DNA of 64,000 nucleotides from Stenotrophomonas rhizophila. GTDB lineage: Bacteria; Pseudomonadota; Gammaproteobacteria; Xanthomonadales; Xanthomonadaceae. The stretch covers positions 2,849,501-2,913,500 of the forward strand of contig NZ_CP016294.1 in the NCBI RefSeq assembly GCF_001704155.1, written 5' to 3'. The notes beneath the pieces are model-generated. The model was not told the DNA's origin and did no database searches. It saw only the letters and a program-made list of their open reading frames with translations. This document shows, piece by piece, positions 8,211-15,890 of the stretch. Positions within the stretch are counted from its first letter, which is position 1, and the number at the start of each line of letters is the position of its first letter. A program made the translations under genes and the position numbers.

Positions 8211-8660
8211 GCGGGAATGATATCCGGATCGTGGGGATGGATTCCGATATCGATTGGCCAATGGGCCCATGGTCGATTGAGCCCGATCCCCATGGGCCCG
8301 TAAAAATTCGTAGCCCCGGCCGTTGGCCGGACACCGCGCGCAGCGCGGCCCAAGCGTCCGGAGCCGACGATTCATCGGTTGCGGCCTTCCCACCGGCGTT
8401 TACGCGTTCCGAAGACGCCCGTCAGGCGTTCATGACGCCTGATAGGCGGTTCCGTTTCGGATTTACACCCGGATGCATGGCCGCCAGCGAGACCAGGTCG
8501 AGCTCCGGACGCTTGGGCCGCGCTGCGCGCGGTGTCCGGCCAACGGCCGGGGCCACGAACCGTTACGTAACGTCCGGATACCCGGATCAATCGACCATGG
8601 GCCCCAGTGGGTACGTTGGGGCCGGGCAGACGCCACAAAAAAACCCGCCGAAGCGGGTTT
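8211..8660. other. gene-free spacer between amiC and mutL
   Basis: The 450-base spacer contains no credible gene. It is almost wholly occupied by a nested inverted repeat (8263-8604) and the amiC terminator. The promoter for the leftward mutL transcript should lie in its left part, but I cannot identify it. Confidence 0.8.
8263..8604. repeat. nested inverted repeat with 52-bp perfect arms
   Basis: Outer arms 8263-8280 and 8587-8604 are a perfect 18-bp inverted repeat. Inner arms 8313-8364 and 8502-8553 are a perfect 52-bp inverted repeat. The outward ends of the inner arms read GTAG-like followed by CCGGCCGTTGGCCGG, which resembles an SMAG REP pair. The central 137 nt (8365-8501) hold no gene. 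Confidence 0.9.
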
Positions 8661-8666
8661 TTATTT
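8639..8666 (-). terminator. terminator of amiC
   Basis: Arms AAAAACCCGC (8639-8648) and GCGGGTTTTT (8653-8662) with loop CGAA. A seven-base T-run on the minus strand follows. Because the hairpin abuts the amiC stop, it should separate amiC from mutL transcription. Confidence 0.88.
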
Positions 8667-10283
8667 GCTGCCGCCGGCGACCGTGCTGGCCGCGTCTATT
8701 TCGGCCTGGGCGCGGGCCGCGTAGAGCGTGCCTGGCGGCGGCTGGCGGCTGAAGAAGGTGTGCACGCCGTCGAGAACCGCACCGGCGATCTGGCGTTGGT
8801 AGGCCGGGTCCATCAGGCGGCGCTCTTCGTCCGGGTTGGAGATGAAGGCGGTTTCCACCAGCATCGCCGGCATGTCCGAGGTGCGCAGCACCGCGAAGTT
8901 GGCCCGTTCAATCGCCGGCTTGTGGTTCTTGCCGATCCGCTTCAGCCCGCCCAGCACGTGCCCGGCCGCGTCTTCCGAGGCCTTCATGTAACCGCTCTGG
9001 GCCAGGTCCAGCAGCACATTGGCCAGCGTGCCCTCGGTCTGCTGCAGGCGCACACCACCGACCAGATCGGCCGCGTTTTCCTTGTCCGCCAGCCAGCGCG
9101 CACGCTGCGACGACGCACCCTTGGTCGACAGCACGTATACCGACGAACCCGTCGCCGCGCGGTTTTCCGCAGCATCGGCGTGGATCGAGATGAAGATGTC
9201 AGCCTTGGCCGAACGCGCCTTCTGCGCGCGCATCGGCAGCGGAATGAATACGTCGGTATCGCGGGTCAGGAACGCCTTCAGGCCCGGCGTCGCATTGACC
9301 TGGCGTGCCAGCTCACGCGCCACCGCCAGCGTGATGTCTTTTTCGCGCTTGCCGGTCGGCCCCACCGCGCCCGGATCCTGGCCGCCGTGGCCCGGATCGA
9401 TCGCCACCACCAGCGGGCGCATGCCCGACTGCATCTTGACCCGCGACGCATCGCTGGGCATCACCGGGCGCGGCGGCTGCGCCGGCACCACGGTGGCCGG
9501 CACCGGCACGTTGGCCGCCGTCGGCTGGCCGGCCAGGATGGCGGCGGGCGACGCGGAATTGCTGGCCGCGTTGGCGGTGCCAGCCGCTGCCACGTTGACG
9601 GTGGTCGCGGTCGGCGCGGCCGGGGTCGGCACCGGCGTGGCGGCGCTGGCGCTGGCCTGTTGGCGCACCGACGCGGTCAACAGCGCCGTGGCGCGGGCGG
9701 CGTCATTGCGCGCCTGCGCCGCTTCGGCCGGCGTCGGCGGCAGGGTCTGGGTGGTTGCAGGCACCGGCGCGGTGTTGGTCTGCGCCGCCATCGGCGCAGG
9801 CGCAGGCACGCTGCCTGGCACCGTGCTGTTCGCTGCAGTGACCGGTGCCGGGGTAGCGGGCACGGGCGCGCGGGCCACGCTGGCCGGCGCATCGCCCGGC
9901 CACTCGATCACCAGCCGCGAATCCTCGCCCTGCTTGACCAGCTGCGGCTTGAACGGCGCCACCGATTCGGCCAGGTCGAACACCACCCGGAACGTGCCGG
10001 GCACCGGCTGCCCGGTGCGTACCGCCGTGACCACGCCCTTGGGCGCAGGCAGCTTGAGGTTGCGCACCGCGCTGGAATCGGGGAAATCGACCACCAACCG
10101 GTTCGGGCCGGCCAGGGTCAGGGTCTTGTAGCCGCCGCTGCCGGACAGGGCGATCTCGGCGCGGGTGCCGGTCGAACCGGTCTCCAGGGCTACTTGGCGG
10201 ACTTCGCCCGCCCACGACATCGCGCTCGCCAGACAGAGTCCGACGGCGGCGCAGATGGCAGTGAGTGGCTTCCCCATTGGCAT
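8661..10283 (-). CDS. amiC: N-acetylmuramoyl-L-alanine amidase, AMIN + Amidase_3
   Basis: A 540-residue periplasmic amidase that cuts the amide bond between MurNAc and the stem peptide during septum splitting. It has a signal peptide ending about residue 26 (ASAMSWAG), an AMIN septal-targeting domain (about 27-130), and a long Ala/Pro/Thr-rich linker (about 140-275). The zinc amidase domain follows, with IDPGHGGQDPGA, REKDITL and SIHADA supplying the zinc ligands. The linker is unusually long. A GTG at 10301 could add six residues, but the ATG at 10283 gives the better signal peptide. Gene order nnrE-tsaE-amiC-mutL parallels the E. coli yjeF-yjeE-amiB-mutL operon. The symbol could equally be amiB. 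Confidence 0.92.
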   Translation of the reverse strand: MPMGKPLTAICAAVGLCLASAMSWAGEVRQVALETGSTGTRAEIALSGSGGYKTLTLAGPNRLVVDFPDSSAVRNLKLPAPKGVVTAVRTGQPVPGTFRVVFDLAESVAPFKPQLVKQGEDSRLVIEWPGDAPASVARAPVPATPAPVTAANSTVPGSVPAPAPMAAQTNTAPVPATTQTLPPTPAEAAQARNDAARATALLTASVRQQASASAATPVPTPAAPTATTVNVAAAGTANAASNSASPAAILAGQPTAANVPVPATVVPAQPPRPVMPSDASRVKMQSGMRPLVVAIDPGHGGQDPGAVGPTGKREKDITLAVARELARQVNATPGLKAFLTRDTDVFIPLPMRAQKARSAKADIFISIHADAAENRAATGSSVYVLSTKGASSQRARWLADKENAADLVGGVRLQQTEGTLANVLLDLAQSGYMKASEDAAGHVLGGLKRIGKNHKPAIERANFAVLRTSDMPAMLVETAFISNPDEERRLMDPAYQRQIAGAVLDGVHTFFSRQPPPGTLYAARAQAEIDAASTVAGGSK

Positions 10284-10365
10284 GGGTACGGATTCAATCA
10301 CTGCGCTGAATGAAAAGCAACACCTTTTCCCTTAATAATCCGTAACCTGGGGGTGTTTCCTACTG

Positions 10366-10848
10366 TCAGCCGACAGAAAGGGCCTGCAAGTCGCCCCCTT
10401 GCGGGAGCCGTTCCAGCCATTCATGTCCTGCCGCACTGGCCGCGCCCAGCCGTGCGCGACGGCCCTGCCCCTCGATCTCCAGCGCCACGATCAGGTCGGT
10501 GGGCGGCAGTGCGCCGGCCCCGCGCTCGGGCCATTCCACCAGCCACAGCGAGGCACTGCCCTCGTCCAGGCCGAGGAAATCCAGTTCTTCCGCCTGACCG
10601 ATCCGATACAGGTCCAGGTGCCAGGCTTCTTTACCGTCGCTCAGCGGATAGCGCTCTACCAGCGTGTAGGTGGGGCTGCGGACGTTGCCCTGCACGCCCA
10701 ACGCGCGCAGCAGCGCCCGGGCCAGGGTGGACTTGCCGGCACCCAGGTCACCTCTCAACTCAACCACCGCATGCGGGGGTCGGGTGGCCGCCAGCCATTG
10801 GCCGAGCAGGTCGGTGTCCTGCGGTTGTGCCAGGAAGAACTCAATCAT
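10366..10848 (-). CDS. tsaE: tRNA threonylcarbamoyladenosine biosynthesis ATPase TsaE
   Basis: A 160-residue P-loop ATPase with Walker A GDLGAGKST near 35. The segments SPTYTLVERY and HLDLYRI(G), and a C-terminal WPERGAGALPPTDL, are typical of TsaE/YjeE. It acts with TsaB and TsaD to make t6A at position 37 of ANN-decoding tRNAs. The ATG at 10848 gives the normal N-terminus; a GTG at 10857 would overlap the nnrE stop codon. It sits five bases after nnrE and upstream of amiC, as in E. coli. Confidence 0.95.
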   Translation of the reverse strand: MIEFFLAQPQDTDLLGQWLAATRPPHAVVELRGDLGAGKSTLARALLRALGVQGNVRSPTYTLVERYPLSDGKEAWHLDLYRIGQAEELDFLGLDEGSASLWLVEWPERGAGALPPTDLIVALEIEGQGRRARLGAASAAGHEWLERLPQGGDLQALSVG

Positions 10849-10853
10849 GGGCG

Positions 10854-12332
10854 TCACGGTTCCGGGTTCACCCGCCGGCGCAGCGGCACCAGCAGGTCGG
10901 TGGGGAGCAGGCCACGCTGGCCTTCGCTGGCCGCGTCATCGCCGGCCAGGCTGTGCAGCAGCGCACCGCTGCTGGCCGCGTCGAACGCGTCCAGCCCCTG
11001 CGCGCGCAGTGCGGCAATGATGCCGGTGAGCAGGTCGCCCATGCCACCCACCGCCATGCCCGGGTTGCCGGCGGCGATCACCCGGGGGCGTTGATGCGGT
11101 GCGGCCACGATCGTGCCGGCGCCCTTGAGCACCACCACGGCATTGAAACGCGCGGCCAGTGCCGCAGCGGCGGCGAAACGGTCGGCCTGTACCTGAGCGG
11201 TGTCGGTACCCAACAGCCGCGCCGCCTCGCCCGGGTGCGGGGTGAGAATCGCGTCGTGCAGCGTCTGCGGCGTGGCCGCCAGCAGGTTCAACGCGTCGGC
11301 ATCGATCACCAGCGGCTTGCCGCTGGCCAGCACCTGCCGCCACAGCTCGTGGGCCCAGTCGTCCTGACCGAGCCCGGGGCCGATCGCGATCACTTTCGCG
11401 CGCGGCAGCAGCGCCTGCAGGTCCTGCGCCTCCTGCACCGGGTGGGCCATGGCTTCGGGCAGGCGCGCCAGCAGCGGCGCGATGTGCTGTGCCTGGGTGG
11501 CCACGCTGACCAGCCCGGCACCTGCGCGTAGCGCCGATTCTGCGGCCAGCATCACCGCGCCTCCACTGCCGGCGTTGCCGCCCACGCACAGCACATGGCC
11601 GGATTCGCCTTTGTGCGTGTTGGCACGGCGCGGCGCCAGCAGCGTGGACAGGCGGGAAGGCAACCACAGGCACGCTGCCGGCGCGATGCCTCGCTGCGAA
11701 CCGTCGGGCACCGATAGCGGTGCCAGCCGGCGGCCACCGATGTATTCCAGCGCATCTGCGGTGTACAGGCCCTGGTGACGGACGATGAACTGCAGGGTGA
11801 TCGTGGCGCGCACCGCAACCCCGGGCACCGCGCCGGTACGCGCGTCCACGCCACTGGGCACATCCAGCGAAAGCACGGGCAGCCCGCTGTCGTTGATCGC
11901 CGCGATCAGGCGCGCCGCATCGCCGTTCGGCGCGCGGTTCAGGCCGATGCCGAACAGTGCATCGACCAGCAGGTCAGCGGCAGGCAACTCCCCTGCGAAG
12001 AAGGTTTCCTGCCCGCCCACCGCCAGATACGCCGCGCGTGCCCGTTCAGCCAGCTCCGTCCGCGCGCCGGCATCGGCCAGCCGCAGCACCTGCACCTGGC
12101 GCCCGGCCTGCCGGGCCAGCCGCGCCAGCACGTAGCCATCGCCGCCGTTGTTGCCCGCACCGGCCGCCACGCACAGCCGCTGCGCCTGCGGCCAGCGCTC
12201 CAGCAGGCACTGCCAGGCGGCCGTGCCGGCCTGCTCCATCAGCCCGGCGCCGCCATCGCCCAGCAGCGCGCTGGCCTGGGCATCGAGACGGCGCGCGGCG
12301 GCGACATCGAACAGTTCATCGAGTTCGTGCAT
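10854..12332 (-). CDS. nnrE: bifunctional NAD(P)H-hydrate epimerase / ADP-dependent dehydratase
   Basis: A 492-residue NAD(P)HX repair enzyme. The N-terminal YjeF_N epimerase domain (about 1-210) has GNNGGDGYVLAR near 59. The C-terminal ribokinase-like dehydratase domain (about 220-490) has THKGESGHVL, LTPHPGEAARLL and the catalytic GGMGDLLTG. Together they restore damaged hydrated NADH and NADPH. It is the first gene of the leftward nnrE-tsaE-amiC run, only 22 bases from the divergent queG start. The fusion corresponds to E. coli Nnr (YjeF). The gene is also written nnr. Confidence 0.95.
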   Translation of the reverse strand: MHELDELFDVAAARRLDAQASALLGDGGAGLMEQAGTAAWQCLLERWPQAQRLCVAAGAGNNGGDGYVLARLARQAGRQVQVLRLADAGARTELAERARAAYLAVGGQETFFAGELPAADLLVDALFGIGLNRAPNGDAARLIAAINDSGLPVLSLDVPSGVDARTGAVPGVAVRATITLQFIVRHQGLYTADALEYIGGRRLAPLSVPDGSQRGIAPAACLWLPSRLSTLLAPRRANTHKGESGHVLCVGGNAGSGGAVMLAAESALRAGAGLVSVATQAQHIAPLLARLPEAMAHPVQEAQDLQALLPRAKVIAIGPGLGQDDWAHELWRQVLASGKPLVIDADALNLLAATPQTLHDAILTPHPGEAARLLGTDTAQVQADRFAAAAALAARFNAVVVLKGAGTIVAAPHQRPRVIAAGNPGMAVGGMGDLLTGIIAALRAQGLDAFDAASSGALLHSLAGDDAASEGQRGLLPTDLLVPLRRRVNPEP

Positions 12333-12354
12333 GCCGGGATTCTATACTTGCTGC

Positions 12355-13443
12355 ATGTCCGCTGTTCCCCTGCCCGCCCCGCTCGACCTGGCCCGTGCCG
12401 CCGAACGGGTGCGCGCGCTTGCGCGGCAGCATGGCTTCCAGCGCTGCGGCGTGTCCGGCATCGACCTGGCCGACGACGAAACGCACCTGGCCGACTGGCT
12501 GGGCCAGGGCCTGTACGGCACCATGGACTGGATGGCACGCCACGGCACGCTCCGCGCGCGCCCGGCCGAACTGCTGCCCGGCACCGTGCGGGTGATTTCA
12601 GTGGGCATGGATTACGGCCACAAGGACGACACCGAGGCCTGGAACACGCTGCACGACGGCAACCGCGCCTACGTGGCCCGGTATGCGTTGGGCCGCGACT
12701 ACCACAAGCTGATGCGCAACCGCCTGCAGAAATTCGCCGATGCGCTGGCCGCGGAGATCGGCACGTTCGGGTACCGGGTGTTCGTCGATTCGGCGCCGGT
12801 GCTGGAGCGTGCGCTGGCACGCAACGCCGGGCTGGGCTGGATCGGCAAGCACACCTGCCTGATCGACCGCCAGGGCGGTTCGTGGTTCTTCCTGGGCGAG
12901 ATCTACATCGACCTGCCGTTGCCGGTGGATGCGCCGGCCAGCGCGCACTGCGGCACCTGCACCCGCTGCATCGATGTCTGCCCCACCCAGGCCATCATCG
13001 GCCCGCAGCGGCTGGATGCGCGGCGCTGCATTTCCTACCTCACCATCGAACACGATGGCGCCATTCCCGAAGACATGCGCCCGCTGATGGGCAACCGCAT
13101 CTACGGCTGTGACGACTGCCAGCTGGTGTGCCCCTGGAACAAGTTCGCGCGGCGCACCGACGAACCGGATTTCCGCGCCCGCAACGCGCTCGATACCGCG
13201 ACGCTGGCCGAACTGTTCGCGTGGGAGGAAGACGAATTCCTGCGCCGTACCGAAGGCAGCCCGATCCGCCGCAGCGGGCATGAGCGCTGGCTGCGCAACA
13301 TCGCGGTGGCACTGGGCAATGCGCCAGGCCACCCGGACACGCTGGCCGCGCTGCACGCGCGCGCCGGCCATGACTCCGCGCTGGTACGCGAACACGTGCA
13401 GTGGGCACTGCAGCAGCACGCCCGGCTCGACAACGGCGGCTGA
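12355..13443 (+). CDS. queG: epoxyqueuosine reductase QueG
   Basis: A 362-residue cobalamin- and Fe-S-dependent enzyme that performs the last step of queuosine synthesis, reducing epoxyqueuosine in tRNA. The DSAPVLER segment with the catalytic Asp is at about 146. Two ferredoxin-type 4Fe-4S motifs are seen, with Cys 199/202/205/209 (CGTCTRCIDVCP) and Cys 252/255/259 (CDDCQLVCPW). A HEAT-like C-terminal helical segment follows. The ATG at 12355 starts the conserved region; an in-frame extension into nnrE is rejected. QueG and NnrE are also adjacent in E. coli (yjeS-yjeF), though there not divergent. Confidence 0.95.
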   Translation: MSAVPLPAPLDLARAAERVRALARQHGFQRCGVSGIDLADDETHLADWLGQGLYGTMDWMARHGTLRARPAELLPGTVRVISVGMDYGHKDDTEAWNTLHDGNRAYVARYALGRDYHKLMRNRLQKFADALAAEIGTFGYRVFVDSAPVLERALARNAGLGWIGKHTCLIDRQGGSWFFLGEIYIDLPLPVDAPASAHCGTCTRCIDVCPTQAIIGPQRLDARRCISYLTIEHDGAIPEDMRPLMGNRIYGCDDCQLVCPWNKFARRTDEPDFRARNALDTATLAELFAWEEDEFLRRTEGSPIRRSGHERWLRNIAVALGNAPGHPDTLAALHARAGHDSALVREHVQWALQQHARLDNGG

Positions 13444-13510
13444 GCGCCGCACACACGCACCTCGCCCCGGCATGCGACCATGGGCACCCGTTCGAAACGT
13501 TTGACCGTCC

Positions 13511-14851
13511 ATGGACCGTAGCGCGCAGATCCTCACGCCCAGCCAGCTCAACATCCTGGCCCGCGACCTGCTGGAAGGCACGTTCCCGATGGTGTGGGTG
13601 GAAGCCGAGCTGGGCAGCGTAACCCGCCCGGCCTCGGGCCACATGTACTTCACGTTGAAGGATGCACGTGCGCAGATCCGCGCGGCGTTGTTCAAGCCCA
13701 AGAGCCAGTGGCTGAAGTTCGTGCCGCGCGAAGGCATGCGCGTGCTCGCGCGCGGAAGGCTGACCCTGTACGAGGCGCGCGGTGAGTACCAGATGGTGCT
13801 CGACCACATGGAAGAAGCCGGCGAAGGCGCACTGCGCCGCGCCTACGAACAGCTCAAGGCGCGGCTGGAAGCGGAAGGCCTGTTCGCCGCCGAACGCAAG
13901 CGCGCCCTGCCCGCCCATGTGCGCCGGCTGGCGGTGATCACCTCGCCCACCGGCGCAGCCGTGCGCGATGTGCTCAGCGTGCTGGAGCGCCGCTTCCCGT
14001 TGCTGGAAGTGGACCTGCTGCCCAGCCTGGTGCAGGGTGACAGTGCCGCTGCGCAGATCACCGCGCTGCTGCGCAGCGCCGACGCCAGCGGCCGCTACGA
14101 CGTGATCCTGCTCACCCGCGGCGGCGGCTCGATGGAAGACCTGTGGGCCTTCAACGACGAACAACTGGCGCGTGCCATCGCGGCGAGCCATACCCCGGTG
14201 GTGTCGGCGGTGGGCCACGAAACCGACTTCAGCCTGGCCGATTTTGCCGCCGACCTGCGCGCGCCCACGCCATCGGTGGCCGCCGAACTGCTGGTACCGG
14301 ACCAGCGCGACCTGCAACTGCGCCTGCGCCGGTTCGCCGCGCGGCTGGTGCAGCTGCAGCGGCATGGGTTGGGCCAGGCCATGCAGCGTGCCGACCGCGC
14401 CCTGCTGCGGCTGAACGCACAGAGCCCGCAGAACCGGGTGCAGCTGCTGCAGCGTCGGCAGCAGGATCTGGCCCGGCGCCTGGCCGGCGCGTGGCAGCAG
14501 CAGCATGAGCGCCGCCTGGCGCGGCTGCGGCATGCGGCGGTGGTGCTGCGCAATGGCCACCCGCAACGCCAGCTGGATGCACTGAAACAGCGCCTGTTGC
14601 GGGTGCAGCCACGCGCGGAGGCGGCGATGGCGCGGCAGCTGCAGCGCGATACGTTGCGCCTGCGGGCGTTGGCGCGTTCGATTGAAGCGGTGAGCCCATT
14701 GGCCACGGTCGCGCGCGGCTACGCCATCCTGACCCGTGAGCAGGATGGGCGCCTGGTGCGGTCGCCGTTGGATGTTTCACCCGGCGATACATTGAAGGCC
14801 CAGGTGCAGGACGGGGTAATCGATGTGGTGGTCAAAGATACCCGCGGGTAA
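13511..14851 (+). CDS. xseA: exodeoxyribonuclease VII large subunit
   Basis: A 446-residue XseA. An N-terminal OB fold (about 8-105, ending [20 protein letters not shown]) precedes the catalytic domain with [22 protein letters not shown] and [12 protein letters not shown] long Arg/Gln-rich coiled-coil region (about 260-390) follows, then the C-terminal beta segment VARGYAIL. With XseB it degrades single-stranded DNA in both directions to short oligomers. xseB is not in the window. A short REP lies directly after the stop. Confidence 0.96.
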   Translation: MDRSAQILTPSQLNILARDLLEGTFPMVWVEAELGSVTRPASGHMYFTLKDARAQIRAALFKPKSQWLKFVPREGMRVLARGRLTLYEARGEYQMVLDHMEEAGEGALRRAYEQLKARLEAEGLFAAERKRALPAHVRRLAVITSPTGAAVRDVLSVLERRFPLLEVDLLPSLVQGDSAAAQITALLRSADASGRYDVILLTRGGGSMEDLWAFNDEQLARAIAASHTPVVSAVGHETDFSLADFAADLRAPTPSVAAELLVPDQRDLQLRLRRFAARLVQLQRHGLGQAMQRADRALLRLNAQSPQNRVQLLQRRQQDLARRLAGAWQQQHERRLARLRHAAVVLRNGHPQRQLDALKQRLLRVQPRAEAAMARQLQRDTLRLRALARSIEAVSPLATVARGYAILTREQDGRLVRSPLDVSPGDTLKAQVQDGVIDVVVKDTRG

Positions 14852-14856
14852 GCCTT

Positions 14857-14881
14857 GTAGGCACACGCCATGCGTGTCCGA
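14857..14881 (+). repeat. SMAG-type REP, single unit
   Basis: GTAG at 14857-14860 is followed by the palindrome ACACGC-CAT-GCGTGT. It sits six bases after the xseA stop in the spacer to the convergent M48 gene and could also act as a transcript-end hairpin. Confidence 0.65.
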
Positions 14882-14908
14882 GCAGGTCGCACACGCGTTT
14901 CGCCCACG

Positions 14909-15820
14909 TTATTGCGTTGCCGGGGCGCCTGCAGATTCGCAGTAGCGTTGGCGGTATTCCATGGCCTTGGGCATCAGCGCCTGCAGGTTCTGGATGCGGG
15001 TGCCCGGGTTGGGATGCGTGGACGAGAATTCCGGCGGCGCCTGGCCGCCGCTGGCCTGGCCCATGCGCTCCCACAGCGGCACCGCTTCGCGCGGGTCGAA
15101 GCACGCCGCCGCCGCCAGCATCAGGCCCACTTCATCGGCCTGGGTTTCGTGGCTGCGCGCGTACGGCAGCAGGTAGCCGTAGCCCATCGCCGACATCACC
15201 ATCTGTTGCTGCTGCGGATCCATGCCGCTGGCGGCACCGGCCATCTGGCCGATCTGGGTGAGCTTCTGCTGGGCCATGCGCTGGGCGCCATGGCGGAGCA
15301 GTGCGTGGGCGATTTCATGGCCCATCACCACTGCCATCGCATCCTGGGTCTGTGCCACCGGCACCAGCCCGGTGTAGACCGCCATCTTGCCGCCCGGCAG
15401 GCAGAACGCATTGGCCTGGTCGGACTGGATCACATTGACTTCCCATTCGAAGTCGCGCGAGAAGTGCGCCGGCTTCAGGCCGTGCTCTTCGGCCAGCGCG
15501 GTTTCCACCACGTCCACCTTGCGGATCAGCCGTTCGGCGATCGCGCGCACGTCGCGCGATATCTGCGCGTTGGGATCCAGCGGGCGCTCCTCGGCCAGGA
15601 TCTGCTGGTAGGCCTGCAGGCCGAGCGCCTTTTCCTGGTCGGCATCGAGCGAACTGTCGATCAGCACGTTTTCGCCGGTGTACGGGTCCACGCTGCGGTT
15701 GGAGAACCAGTAGAAGGCGGCATAGCCGGCGAACGCCAGCAGCACCCACCAGCGGATGTTGCCGAACAGCCCGGGGCGGCGTGCTCGTTGCTGCTGACCG
15801 CCATAGGGATTGCTGCTCAT
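14909..15820 (-). CDS. M48 family metalloprotease, membrane-anchored
   Basis: A 303-residue protein with one N-terminal membrane segment (about 23-45, WWVLLAFAGYAAFYWFS) and an M48 peptidase domain. The zinc motif is HEIAH (MGHEIAHALLRHG, about 165-172), and the third ligand lies in SHETQADEVGL. A C-terminal STHPNPGTRI segment is typical of LoiP/BepA-like M48C proteases but there are no TPR repeats. It probably degrades or refolds envelope proteins. The start at MSSNPYGG was chosen over a non-ATG extension of nine residues. Confidence 0.9.
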   Translation of the reverse strand: MSSNPYGGQQQRARRPGLFGNIRWWVLLAFAGYAAFYWFSNRSVDPYTGENVLIDSSLDADQEKALGLQAYQQILAEERPLDPNAQISRDVRAIAERLIRKVDVVETALAEEHGLKPAHFSRDFEWEVNVIQSDQANAFCLPGGKMAVYTGLVPVAQTQDAMAVVMGHEIAHALLRHGAQRMAQQKLTQIGQMAGAASGMDPQQQQMVMSAMGYGYLLPYARSHETQADEVGLMLAAAACFDPREAVPLWERMGQASGGQAPPEFSSTHPNPGTRIQNLQALMPKAMEYRQRYCESAGAPATQ

Positions 15821-15890
15821 CGTCCTGGTTCCTGATGGGGCCGGCACGCCGTGCCGGCATTGGGGGCAATCCTAGCGCCAAGCCGACGTA

